From an uncultured Alphaproteobacteria bacterium (GTDB taxonomy: Bacteria > Pseudomonadota > Alphaproteobacteria > Paracaedibacterales > CAIULA01), in contig CAIVFQ010000217.1 of NCBI GenBank assembly GCA_903905285.1, forward strand, positions 1 to 10,204: a stretch of DNA of 10,204 nt, read 5' to 3'. The translations under genes were made by a program, and so were the position numbers. Within the stretch, counting starts at the first letter, position 1, and each line of letters opens with the position of its first letter. Below are positions 1 to 6,766 of the stretch, in pieces. The notes below the pieces were generated by a model. It ran no database searches and was not told where the DNA came from. It was given only the letters and a program-made list of their open reading frames with translations.

Positions 1-776
1 ATCTGCTTGTTATTCCTGTTTGTGACGCAATTACACATGAAACCATCCTATTGACCACTAAAAACGCAAAAAGGGACCCAAAACAAAACTTCAAATTAAG
101 CGACGTTGCAGGCGCGGCCATGGCTTTTCCAGGAGCTGTTGAACCTATTAGAATGAAAACTCAAAGTGGGGAAACCGTAGCAGCTTACGATTCCGGAGGA
201 CTCCATTATAATCCAGCGTTGTTATCTTTATCAGAAGCCCGGGGGATGCTGAAAAAAGAAGAAAAAGCATTCCATTCTTCTCAATTAGAAAAAATTCATC
301 TAGTAAACTTGAATTCTTCTCTAACAAAGGAAGAAAGGGAAATACAAATCAGCGACATATTAAAAGAAAGATTCATAGACAGAATCAACATACTGGGACT
401 GGGGTCTGGGCTTCCTGAAGGCTGGCGCAAGCCCCCTGCTGCTTCTGGTAAAAAGCAGGCGATACCTCAAAGGAACCTTCCTGGAAACCTAAAGCTGTTA
501 ATGACAGCAATGTTTCAATCTTTGGATTCCAATGTACAGGATGGTGTTAAATCTGCTTTTGCAGATAAAGATGGAAACCAAGAGAACTATCGTCATATTG
601 AGATTCTTTTAACAAAAGGAAAAGGCAAAAAAAGTCCCTTTGTCGTGGATGATACAGACCCTTACGTAATCGGTGAATTAATTCGTCAAACAAAAGAATT
701 TATGAAAACACAAGAATACCTGGAAATTATTCATGCATATTTTGGCGATGATCTCAAAATACGATCAATGTTCTAA
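1..776 (+). CDS. Patatin-like phospholipase family protein, C-terminal part (5' end outside window)
   Basis: The frame is open from the first bases of the window, so this is the 3' part of a longer gene. A TTG at 51 could be read as a start, but no Shine-Dalgarno precedes it, and the codons before it (LLVIPVCDAITHETIL) fit the patatin core strand. The next stretch, KLSDVAGAAMAFPGAVEPI, matches the patatin segment before the catalytic aspartate, and YDSGGLHYNPA (bases 186-218) matches the usual DGG...NNP block. Patatin-like enzymes are Ser-Asp acyl hydrolases that cleave membrane lipids, and many are secreted or act on host membranes. The GXSXG nucleophile would lie upstream of the window. The aspartate is displaced by one residue (D-S-G-G instead of x-D-G-G), so activity is uncertain. 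About 190 residues follow the motif and are mostly helical and charged with no recognised domain. Six of eleven arginines from residue 51 on are AGA/AGG, unlike the housekeeping genes nearby. The family call is fairly secure; the substrate is unknown. Confidence 0.7.
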   Translation, partial: LLVIPVCDAITHETILLTTKNAKRDPKQNFKLSDVAGAAMAFPGAVEPIRMKTQSGETVAAYDSGGLHYNPALLSLSEARGMLKKEEKAFHSSQLEKIHLVNLNSSLTKEEREIQISDILKERFIDRINILGLGSGLPEGWRKPPAASGKKQAIPQRNLPGNLKLLMTAMFQSLDSNVQDGVKSAFADKDGNQENYRHIEILLTKGKGKKSPFVVDDTDPYVIGELIRQTKEFMKTQEYLEIIHAYFGDDLKIRSMF

Positions 777-799
777 ACAAGAGATTATTGTCATAACAA

Positions 800-841
800 G
801 TCGTCATTGCAAACCCCTGAAAAGGGCATAACAATGACGAC
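800..841. terminator. Inverted repeat between convergent genes, possible bidirectional terminator
   Basis: GTCGTCATTG (800-809) pairs perfectly with CAATGACGAC (832-841). Inside it, CCCT (815-818) and AGGG (823-826) close on a GAAA tetraloop. It sits between the patatin-like gene (ends 776) and aqpZ (minus strand, ends 857), where a shared terminator is expected. Neither side has a clear T-run, so it may instead be a copy of a dispersed intergenic palindrome, or may act without a U-tract. Confidence 0.45.
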
Positions 842-856
842 CCTATCGTCTACTTC

Positions 857-1555
857 TTAAGCCTTTTTAGTAGGATAAAGCCCCTGGTAAACAATAACAG
901 CTAAAACAGCGGCGATCACATGCGACACAGCAAACAACCAAAGCTGGTTCAAGAAACCGTCCCCCACAAAAACAGCCGTGGCCAAAGTCCGTGCAAAGTT
1001 CACAGAGGTGTTTGTGACCGGAATGCTAACCAAATGAATGGCAATCAAAGTGATACCAATCGCAAATTCACGACAGCCTGCGGGAAATTTGACCCTGGTC
1101 GTGCATAATACGACGAAGATTAATAAGGCTGTCATGATGATTTCTGTCACAGCCACGGCAAGTGCTGTATACCCCGAAGGCGAATGATCACCAAACCCAT
1201 TGGCAGCAAATCCTTCATGTACATTAAAACCAGCTTTACCAGAAGCAATGAACCAAACGACTGCCGCTCCGGCAATGGCCCCAACCAATTGCACAACGAT
1301 ATAAGGAATGACTTGGGAAATGGGAAATTTACGGGCAAAGCAAAGACCCAACGTGACAGCAGGGTTAATGTGGCACCCAGAGACAGGGCCAATACAATAA
1401 GCCAGCAACATAAGTGTCAATCCGAAGGCGAAAGCGACACCTAAAAAACCAATGGATTTTCCGGCCAAAACGGCAGCACCAAAACCAACACCAACAACAA
1501 CCAAAAGCAACGTTCCCAAGAACTCTGCAAAATATTTAGTCAAATTCGATCCCAT
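857..1555 (-). CDS. aqpZ: Aquaporin Z-like water channel with NFA in place of second NPA
   Basis: This 232-residue inner-membrane protein has the full length of bacterial AqpZ (about 231) and about six membrane helices. The first half-helix motif is intact (SGCHINPAVT, N64-P65-A66). The second reads TNTSVNFART, so N186-F187-A188 replaces NPA. The selectivity-filter residues characteristic of water channels appear kept: a Phe in AFAFG near residue 44, H174, T183 and R189. The spacer of GlpF-type glycerol channels is absent, so water rather than glycerol is the likely substrate. The stretch IASGKAGFNVHEGFAANGFG also matches AqpZ closely. In the last helix the usual proline of the WVVPI-like segment is replaced (AVSHVIAA). 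The start is supported by GAGGA about eight bases before the ATG. It lies 72 AT-rich bases after prmC on the same strand and may have its own promoter or be read through from the operon. The family call is very secure; full activity is less so. Confidence 0.93.
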   Translation of the reverse strand: MGSNLTKYFAEFLGTLLLVVVGVGFGAAVLAGKSIGFLGVAFAFGLTLMLLAYCIGPVSGCHINPAVTLGLCFARKFPISQVIPYIVVQLVGAIAGAAVVWFIASGKAGFNVHEGFAANGFGDHSPSGYTALAVAVTEIIMTALLIFVVLCTTRVKFPAGCREFAIGITLIAIHLVSIPVTNTSVNFARTLATAVFVGDGFLNQLWLFAVSHVIAAVLAVIVYQGLYPTKKA

Positions 1556-1627
1556 ATGCTATTCCTCATGTTTCATTAACATAACTCACATGATTGCATA
1601 TTTTTAGATAAAATTTAATATAATTTT

Positions 1628-2473
1628 TTATTTATGCCGATCTACCCCAAACACCACCACCCTTTCAATACCAGCCAAGTCGGGATAAGTAGATACGCAA
1701 ATCAGCCCCGCCTCCTCGCCGATAGAACGAACAGCACCCCCCTGCCCTTGCCCAATCTCTATAAAGGCTAAACTTTTAGGGTGCATCAATCGCTTTAGCT
1801 GAGGCAATAAGGCTCGATAAGCTTCTAAGCCATCCTCTCCGCCATACAATGCCTGCGGTGGGTCATATTCTTTAACCGCTATCTCTAAAGGTTCGCTCAA
1901 ACCGATATAAGGGGGGTTGCTGATTAAAATATCAAACTCCCCTTGTAAATTTTCTGCCCAGTTACTCTGCACAAAAGAGGCCCGTTGGCTCAGCCCCAGC
2001 TGTTGCGCATTCTGCTGCGCCACAGCCAGCGCGGCATCGCTGATATCCACCCCAACCCCCACACCGTTAGGGTATTCCGATAACGCACTAAGTAACAAAC
2101 AGCCAGTGCCAGCACCAAAATCAATCAACTTAAGAGTTTGATGCTGAGCAGGAAAATAATTTAAAACAGCTTGAATGATTGTCTCACTGTCAGGCCGGGG
2201 GTCAAGCGTATCAGCCGTCACCTTAAAAAGCAGGCTCCAAAACTCACGCTGGCCAGTAATTTTTGATAACGGCTCGCCTTTACAGCGACGTTGCAGCAGG
2301 GGAACCAAGCGGCCATAGTCTTCAGCACTAAGGTTCGGGTCGAAAAAAACGTCTGAGTAAGGCCGATTTTGAACGAAGGCAATTAACAGCGTCAGCTCAC
2401 GCCTTGCATTCTCAACCCCAGCATTTTGAAGTTGATCGACAAAGTCTTGTAAATTTTCAAGGCAGACCTTCAA
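1628..2473 (-). CDS. prmC: Peptide chain release factor N5-glutamine methyltransferase
   Basis: PrmC (HemK) is a cytoplasmic SAM-dependent enzyme that methylates the glutamine of the GGQ motif in release factors RF1 and RF2, which improves termination. The 281-residue length is normal. Seen in order: a helical N-terminal domain (about 1-75), PRPDSE (92-97, matching the family PRPDTE), the SAM-binding loop [12 protein letters not shown] (116-127), the acidic strand end GVDIS (141-145), and the catalytic NPPY (186-189) followed by [17 protein letters not shown] (203-216) is another family signature. The start is TTG and overlaps the grxD stop by four bases (TTGA), which suggests translational coupling. 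There is no in-frame ATG close upstream, and an AAAAAGG lies about 12 bases before the TTG. Linkage of prmC to grxD is unusual, as prmC normally follows prfA. Function is secure; the exact start is a little less so. Confidence 0.95.
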   Translation of the reverse strand: MKVCLENLQDFVDQLQNAGVENARRELTLLIAFVQNRPYSDVFFDPNLSAEDYGRLVPLLQRRCKGEPLSKITGQREFWSLLFKVTADTLDPRPDSETIIQAVLNYFPAQHQTLKLIDFGAGTGCLLLSALSEYPNGVGVGVDISDAALAVAQQNAQQLGLSQRASFVQSNWAENLQGEFDILISNPPYIGLSEPLEIAVKEYDPPQALYGGEDGLEAYRALLPQLKRLMHPKSLAFIEIGQGQGGAVRSIGEEAGLICVSTYPDLAGIERVVVFGVDRHK

Positions 2474-2796
2474 ACAGCAAGAATGCCTTTTTCTTTCAGA
2501 AACTCTTGTAACTCGCCAGCTTGATGCATTTCGCGAACAATATCACATCCACCAATAAATTCACCTTGAATATACAGCTGTGGAATTGTGGGCCAATTGC
2601 TAAAGTCCTTAATCCCCTGACGAACCTCATGGTCAGCCAGCACGTTCACGTCTTTAAACGGCACGCCTAAAGATGTCAAAATTTGCACGACAATAGCCGA
2701 AAAGCCACATTGAGGGGTTTCAGCCGTTCCTTTCATATAAACAACAACCGCGTTTGCAGTAATATCGGCCTGAATTCGTTCTTGCGCAGTAATCAT
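2470..2796 (-). CDS. grxD: Monothiol glutaredoxin, Grx4/GrxD type
   Basis: A 108-residue cytoplasmic CGFS-type glutaredoxin. These proteins bind a [2Fe-2S] cluster with glutathione, either as homodimers or with BolA, and pass it to other proteins or sense iron status. The active motif PQCGFSAI carries the single cysteine (C30 in this numbering). Further glutathione-binding features are YMKGT upstream, the cis-proline block WPTIPQLY and GGCDIV near the end. I chose the ATG at 2796 rather than the one at 2805. AAGGA (2805-2809) is eight bases from the former but touches the latter, and [12 protein letters not shown] matches the usual N-terminus. It lies 21 bases after bolA and overlaps prmC, so it belongs to the purC-bolA-grxD-prmC operon. 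The bolA-grxD pairing is characteristic of Alphaproteobacteria and supports a joint Fe-S role. Very secure. Confidence 0.95.
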   Translation of the reverse strand: MITAQERIQADITANAVVVYMKGTAETPQCGFSAIVVQILTSLGVPFKDVNVLADHEVRQGIKDFSNWPTIPQLYIQGEFIGGCDIVREMHQAGELQEFLKEKGILAV

Positions 2797-2804
2797 AAGA
2801 ATCA

Positions 2805-2809
2805 TCCTT
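2805..2809 (-). promoter_or_regulatory. Shine-Dalgarno of grxD that selects the second ATG
   Basis: Read on the minus strand, AAGGA ends at 2805 and is followed by eight bases (2804-2797) and then ATG at 2796. The upstream ATG at 2805 overlaps the SD itself and would have no usable spacing. Confidence 0.6.
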
Positions 2810-2817
2810 TTTGAAAT

Positions 2818-3054
2818 TTATACGGGCAAAATGCCCGTCTTAAGGGCCATAGCATGTAACTCATGACCCATCTTACCTTTTAAGGCTTGGTAAACCATTT
2901 GGTGCCGTTGCACCCTTGTCTTTCCGACAAAATCATTACTGAAAACTGCCACTTGGTAATGATCACCATCACCAACCAAGTCTTGAATTTCTATCACAGC
3001 ACTGGGAAAGGACTCACGAAGAAGCCCTTCAAGGACATCACTGGCTAAAGACAT
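2818..3054 (-). CDS. bolA: BolA family protein
   Basis: This 78-residue protein has the normal length and plan of alphaproteobacterial BolA. The signature blocks are VGDGDHYQVAVFS (27-39, the beta-hairpin region), FVGKTRVQRHQMVYQAL (42-58, helix-turn-helix-like) and HELHAMALKTG (64-74), which carries the invariant C-terminal histidine (H67) that ligates the shared [2Fe-2S] cluster with monothiol glutaredoxins. The partner grxD follows directly. BolA proteins act in the cytoplasm as Fe-S trafficking or regulatory factors; some bind DNA. The start overlaps the purC stop by one base (TAATG), with only a weak SD (AGAAG), so translation probably depends on coupling. The H-x-Y in the DGDHY region is the small-BolA arrangement and no cysteine is present. 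The family is very secure; a role with GrxD is strongly supported by context, while a DNA-binding role cannot be judged. Confidence 0.94.
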   Translation of the reverse strand: MSLASDVLEGLLRESFPSAVIEIQDLVGDGDHYQVAVFSNDFVGKTRVQRHQMVYQALKGKMGHELHAMALKTGILPV

Positions 3055-3869
3055 TAAAGGGTTTCTTCTCTATTCAACAAATCTGTTGGCCCACCTGGCG
3101 TCAAAAGACCAAATCGACCCGCTAACTTATGGTAAAGAGAGCGCTGATTACACAATTTAAGATCTTCATCACTCAGCGAATCAATGTCCAGACGTTGCCC
3201 TGAAGCAATATCTAAAACGCTGCAGCTATCGATGCTAATCTCGTCAATCAAAACAATTTGCGTATCGCCAAGATACTCAGACAGGTAAACTCTGCCGAAT
3301 TCCAAGTTATAGCGTATTAAACGCAAACCAAGGGCAATAAACTGCCCACACAGAAAATCATTAATCCGCTGGATCATTTCTTTGATGCAATCAAGTTCTT
3401 CCGAATCAGCCCAACCCAACGTTGTAATATGACGTTCAGAGATCATTGATTCTGAAAGTTGTTTATTCTTGACATGAAATTCAGGAATAACTTCAGGCAA
3501 CAACATCCCCTCTTCAAGGTTTAGACGTTTCGCAAAACTACCGATGGCCAGGTTATGGACCATCATATAGAAAGGCAAGGCCTCAGTAGCACGAACCAAT
3601 TGTTCGCGCATATTTAAACGGCGCAAGAAATGGGTTTGAACGCCAATCTCATTAAGGCGCACCATAAACATTTCCGACATCCGGTTATTAACGGTCCCTT
3701 TGCCTGTGACAACCACATTATCTTGTTTCTTACAGTCGTCTTTAAAATACAAAACAAATGTACCAGGATCAGGTCCATCAAACAAAGTCTTCGTCCGGCC
3801 TTCGTAAAGATGACGGCGGCGCGGCTGCTTTTTTTCACTCAATAGAACCGGTTTAGAACCAATCGACAT
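3054..3869 (-). CDS. purC: Divergent SAICAR synthetase (PurC) homologue, orphan
   Basis: SAICAR synthetase joins aspartate to CAIR using ATP in purine synthesis. Numbering from the ATG at 3869 (271 residues), the family plan is clear: YEGRTK (22-27, ATP-lid start), GKGTVNNRMSEMF (56-68), THF (79-81), KRLNLEEG (114-121), LGWA (151-154) and LEFG (189-192). Several normally near-invariant positions differ: VRNxxAGS reads VHNLAIGS (104-111), and the metal/ATP block DExSPDxxRxW reads DEISIDSCSVL (209-219), losing the Pro, Arg and Trp. There is also an N-terminal lead of about 18 residues and a C-terminal tail of about 15 beyond the short bacterial forms. No other pur gene is visible. In other alphaproteobacteria the purine genes often sit next to bolA-grxD, so this may be a remnant of that cluster. 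I prefer the ATG at 3869 over 3875 because AAAGG is eight bases from it. Homology is secure; PurC activity is doubtful. Confidence 0.82.
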   Translation of the reverse strand: MSIGSKPVLLSEKKQPRRRHLYEGRTKTLFDGPDPGTFVLYFKDDCKKQDNVVVTGKGTVNNRMSEMFMVRLNEIGVQTHFLRRLNMREQLVRATEALPFYMMVHNLAIGSFAKRLNLEEGMLLPEVIPEFHVKNKQLSESMISERHITTLGWADSEELDCIKEMIQRINDFLCGQFIALGLRLIRYNLEFGRVYLSEYLGDTQIVLIDEISIDSCSVLDIASGQRLDIDSLSDEDLKLCNQRSLYHKLAGRFGLLTPGGPTDLLNREETL

Positions 3870-3877
3870 GCCCATTA

Positions 3878-3882
3878 CCTTT
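3878..3882 (-). promoter_or_regulatory. Shine-Dalgarno of purC that selects the second ATG
   Basis: On the minus strand, AAAGG is followed by eight bases (3877-3870) before ATG at 3869, but only two before the ATG at 3875. Spacing favours the 3869 start, the same arrangement as in grxD. Confidence 0.5.
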
Positions 3883-3899
3883 ATAGAATGCTCAATTTG

Positions 3900-3928
3900 T
3901 CTATAGCAAATTTCTGTTAAATCAGCAA
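3900..3928 (-). promoter_or_regulatory. Putative sigma70-type promoter for the purC-bolA-grxD-prmC operon
   Basis: On the minus strand a TTGCTG (-35, 3928-3923) and TATAGA (-10, 3905-3900) are separated by exactly 17 bases. The start of transcription would fall near 3893, leaving a leader of about 20 bases before purC. The boxes match the consensus at three and four of six positions, so this is plausible rather than strong. The 98-base divergent gap must also hold the promoter of the ABC exporter; a TACTAT at about 3942-3947 on the plus strand is a weak -10 candidate. Confidence 0.4.
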
Positions 3929-3973
3929 TCTTATTACAGTTACTATTTTAGTAGATGGGAAGTCTGCACCATT

Positions 3974-5749
3974 ATGTCAACACCAAAATTCACAACCTTT
4001 CGCAAATTATGGCCATCTCTATGGCCACAGTGCATGCCCGGCGTGCGCTGGCGTGTCATTGTCGCCTCAGCCGCTTTGATTTTGTCAAAGATTGTTTTAT
4101 TAACAACTCCCTTGGTTTGGAAATATGTTGTTGATGATTTATTGGCCAATCCTAAGGTTATTCCTTACACCTTGATCCTTTTTTATGGGGCCGCCCGATT
4201 AATTTCATCCTTGTTTTCAGAGGTACGGGACGCTGTTTTTGCCCAGGTTTCCCAGCGCGCCTTACGCCAAGTTGGTGTTAAGGTTTTCGACCATCTGCAT
4301 CGTTTAAGTTTACGGTTCCATCTTGACCGCCAAACAGGCGGCATTACCCGCATCATTGAACGGGGAACCAAGTCCATTGAAACCCTTTTAACCTTTCTAA
4401 CGTTTAGCATTCTTCCCACCTTTGTTGAGATTGTCTTAGTATGCGGCACGTTGTGGTGGTTTTACGGTTTCAGCTTTTCCGTAATCATTCTGGTCACCAT
4501 GGCGGCGTATATTTTTTACACCCTTAAGCTAACCGAATGGCGCATTCATTACGTACGTTCAATGAATACCAATGACAATCAGGCTCAAACCAAAGCCATC
4601 GACAGCTTATTGAATTACGAAACCGTCAAATACTTTTCGAATGAAGCCCATGAAAAAAACCGTTTTGATGCGGCTTTGCGTCAATATGAAATAGCAGCCG
4701 TTAAAAGTAAGATCAGTTTGTCGTACTTAAACATTGGCCAAGCCTTCATCATGTCTTTAGGGCTCATCGCTGTCATGATTGTCGCCAGCAGAGGCATTAC
4801 TCAAAATACAATGACCACGGGCGATTTGATTGCTGTTAATATTTTTCTGATTCAATTGGCAGTTCCTTTATTCAATCTGGGCTTTGCCTATCGCGAAATT
4901 AAACTGGCGCTGGTGAACCTGGAAGAAATGTTCCACCTGTTAGATGAACCCCAAGATATTAAAGATATTTCCAACGCAAAACCCATCGCTTTTCATGGGG
5001 GGAAAATTGTTTTTGACAACGTTAGCTTTGCCTATCAATCTGATCGTCCTATTTTAATGAACCTTAGTTTTACTGTTCCAGCCGGAAAAACTTTAGCGGT
5101 GGTTGGCACCAGTGGCGCTGGAAAATCAACGTTATCTCGCCTTTTATTTCGATTTTATGACGTTTCAGCGGGCAGCATTCTGATTGATAATCAAGATATC
5201 CGCCATGTGACACAGACCAGTGTACGCGACTTAATTGGAATGGTGCCGCAAGACACCGTCTTATTTAATGACACGATTCTTTATAACATCGCCTATGGGC
5301 GTCCCGATGCAACCCAATATGAGATTGAGCAAGCGGCCAAACAAGCGCGCCTTCATGATTTCATTCAATCGTTACCACAAGGATACGAAACACGTGTAGG
5401 GGAACGAGGCTTAAAACTTTCAGGGGGTGAAAAGCAACGCGTGGCCATTGCCCGTATGTTGTTGAAACAACCAAAGATCTTTGTCTTTGACGAGGCCACT
5501 TCGGCCCTTGATACGCGCACCGAAAAGGAAATTCAAGAAAACTTGAAAGTTATTTCCAACCATCATACAACGTTGATTATTGCCCATCGCCTGTCTACGA
5601 TTATTGACGCCGATGATATTCTTGTTTTAGAAGAGGGCCAAATTGCTGAACAGGGAAACCATGAAACATTATTATTGAAGGGGGGCCTTTACGCCGCCAT
5701 GTGGCAACGCCAACAAAGTCAGCAAAACAACGACCAATCTTACGCCTAA
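3974..5749 (+). CDS. Atm1-type ABC exporter (ABCB7/HMT family), fused membrane and ATPase domains
   Basis: A 591-residue half-transporter that would dimerise in the inner membrane. The N-terminal half (about 25-315) holds six helices with Atm1 hallmarks: ERGTKSIETLLTF (129-141), ILPTFVEIV (146-154), LTEWRIHYVRSMN (186-198), AIDSLLNYETVKYFSNE (208-224). The LNIGQ at 252-256 matches the Asn-x-x-Gln glutathione-site pattern I recall from NaAtm1. The ATPase half is complete: Walker A GTSGAGKS (378-385), Q-loop Q426, signature LSGGE (482-486), Walker B IFVFDE (502-507) and switch histidine H538. Atm1 proteins export glutathione-linked sulfur or metal species, and in mitochondria they connect matrix Fe-S synthesis with the cytosol. 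Divergent neighbours bolA and grxD, and hemB 14 bases downstream, fit such a role. In the TEWR helix the usual second arginine four residues on is valine (V194), which may alter substrate contacts. The start has a weak GGGAAG about 11 bases upstream. Confidence 0.93.
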   Translation: MSTPKFTTFRKLWPSLWPQCMPGVRWRVIVASAALILSKIVLLTTPLVWKYVVDDLLANPKVIPYTLILFYGAARLISSLFSEVRDAVFAQVSQRALRQVGVKVFDHLHRLSLRFHLDRQTGGITRIIERGTKSIETLLTFLTFSILPTFVEIVLVCGTLWWFYGFSFSVIILVTMAAYIFYTLKLTEWRIHYVRSMNTNDNQAQTKAIDSLLNYETVKYFSNEAHEKNRFDAALRQYEIAAVKSKISLSYLNIGQAFIMSLGLIAVMIVASRGITQNTMTTGDLIAVNIFLIQLAVPLFNLGFAYREIKLALVNLEEMFHLLDEPQDIKDISNAKPIAFHGGKIVFDNVSFAYQSDRPILMNLSFTVPAGKTLAVVGTSGAGKSTLSRLLFRFYDVSAGSILIDNQDIRHVTQTSVRDLIGMVPQDTVLFNDTILYNIAYGRPDATQYEIEQAAKQARLHDFIQSLPQGYETRVGERGLKLSGGEKQRVAIARMLLKQPKIFVFDEATSALDTRTEKEIQENLKVISNHHTTLIIAHRLSTIIDADDILVLEEGQIAEQGNHETLLLKGGLYAAMWQRQQSQQNNDQSYA

Positions 5750-5763
5750 AGGACTCAACATTA

Positions 5764-6753
5764 ATGCCTTTCTCCGGTCAATTTCCCAATACGCGTCTTC
5801 GACGCCTCCGCCAAAGTCCGTGGGTGCGTGATTTGGTTGCCGAATCGTCTTTAACCTTGAAAGATTTGATTCTGCCCATTTTTATTCGAACCGCTGAAAC
5901 GGCCGCGCATATTACCAGCTTGCCGGGCGTTCAACGGTATGCCTTAGAGGAATTACCCGCCCTTATCGATCAAATCAACACAGCGGGCATTACAGCCATC
6001 GCTCTATTTCCCGTCACGCCGCCGTCTTTAAAAACGCCCGAGGGGAAAGAGGCATTAAAACCTGATAATCTTGTTTGTCAGGCTATTCGCCTTATTAAGT
6101 CGCTTAATCCGAATCTAGGCATTATCACGGATGTTGCGCTTGATCCCTACACAGATCATGGCCATGACGGCCTTATTGTCAATCATCAGGTTGATAATGA
6201 CCAGACAATCGATATGTTATGCCAACAGGCGTTAAATCAGGCCCAGGCAGGCGCCGATGCCATTGCCCCTTCTGACATGATGGATGGGCGAATTGGGGTC
6301 ATACGACGTTTTCTTGATAGTCATGGGTTTAACCAAACACTGATCATTAGTTATGCCATTAAATATGCCTCAGCTTTTTATGGGCCCTTTCGACATGCTA
6401 TTGGTGTTTCCACCCTTAAAGGGCTGCCCGATAAAAAAACATACCAACTGAACCCCGCCAATGCAAACGAAGCCCTCCGTGAGGTTGCCCTTGATATTCA
6501 AGAGGGGGCCGACATGCTGATCGTCAAGCCCGGGTTACCCTATCTGGATGTTGTCTACCGTGTGGCGCACACTTTTCAAATACCGACCCTAGCGTACCAA
6601 GTCAGCGGCGAATACGCATCGATTATGGCGGCCGGACAAAATGGTTGGATTGATACAGATCAGGCCTTTCTAGAAAGCCTTCTTGCTTTTAAACGGGCGG
6701 GCGCCTGTGGTATACTCACCTATTGTGCCTTACGAATGGCACCCTATCTGTAA
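5764..6753 (+). CDS. hemB: Delta-aminolevulinic acid dehydratase (porphobilinogen synthase), zinc-cysteine-free type
   Basis: HemB condenses two 5-aminolevulinate molecules into porphobilinogen, the second common step of haem synthesis in the cytoplasm. The 329 residues are the normal length. Both Schiff-base lysines are present: K200 in SYAIKYASAFYGPFR and K255 in MLIVKPGLPYLD. The metal loop DVALDPYTDHGHDG (123-136) has aspartates where E. coli-type enzymes have three zinc cysteines, so this belongs to the Mg/K-dependent class common in Alphaproteobacteria and Pseudomonas. TRLRRLRQSPWVRDLV near the N-terminus is also typical. The frame is open further upstream to an ATG at 5701 inside the exporter gene, but homology and an AAAGGA at 5748-5753, ten bases before the ATG at 5764, fix the start used here. 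It follows the exporter by 14 bases and precedes the MFS gene by 13, so the three are probably one transcript. Confidence 0.96.
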   Translation: MPFSGQFPNTRLRRLRQSPWVRDLVAESSLTLKDLILPIFIRTAETAAHITSLPGVQRYALEELPALIDQINTAGITAIALFPVTPPSLKTPEGKEALKPDNLVCQAIRLIKSLNPNLGIITDVALDPYTDHGHDGLIVNHQVDNDQTIDMLCQQALNQAQAGADAIAPSDMMDGRIGVIRRFLDSHGFNQTLIISYAIKYASAFYGPFRHAIGVSTLKGLPDKKTYQLNPANANEALREVALDIQEGADMLIVKPGLPYLDVVYRVAHTFQIPTLAYQVSGEYASIMAAGQNGWIDTDQAFLESLLAFKRAGACGILTYCALRMAPYL

Positions 6754-6766
6754 TAAATGATCAAGA

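Noticed and set aside
920..1444. Plus-strand open frames antisense to aqpZ
   Set aside because: Low-complexity shadow translations opposite a clearly conserved membrane protein gene.
857..1555. Glycerol facilitator (GlpF) assignment for the aquaporin
   Set aside because: Selectivity residues His174 and Thr183, and overall similarity, are of the water-channel AqpZ type.
1556..1627. Promoter for aqpZ in the AT-rich gap after prmC
   Set aside because: Many AT hexamers are present but no -35/-10 pair with 16-18 spacing was convincing, so none is listed.
5701..5763. Longer hemB N-terminus from ATG 5701 inside the exporter gene
   Set aside because: The added residues match nothing in HemB, and a well-placed SD (5748-5753) serves the ATG at 5764.
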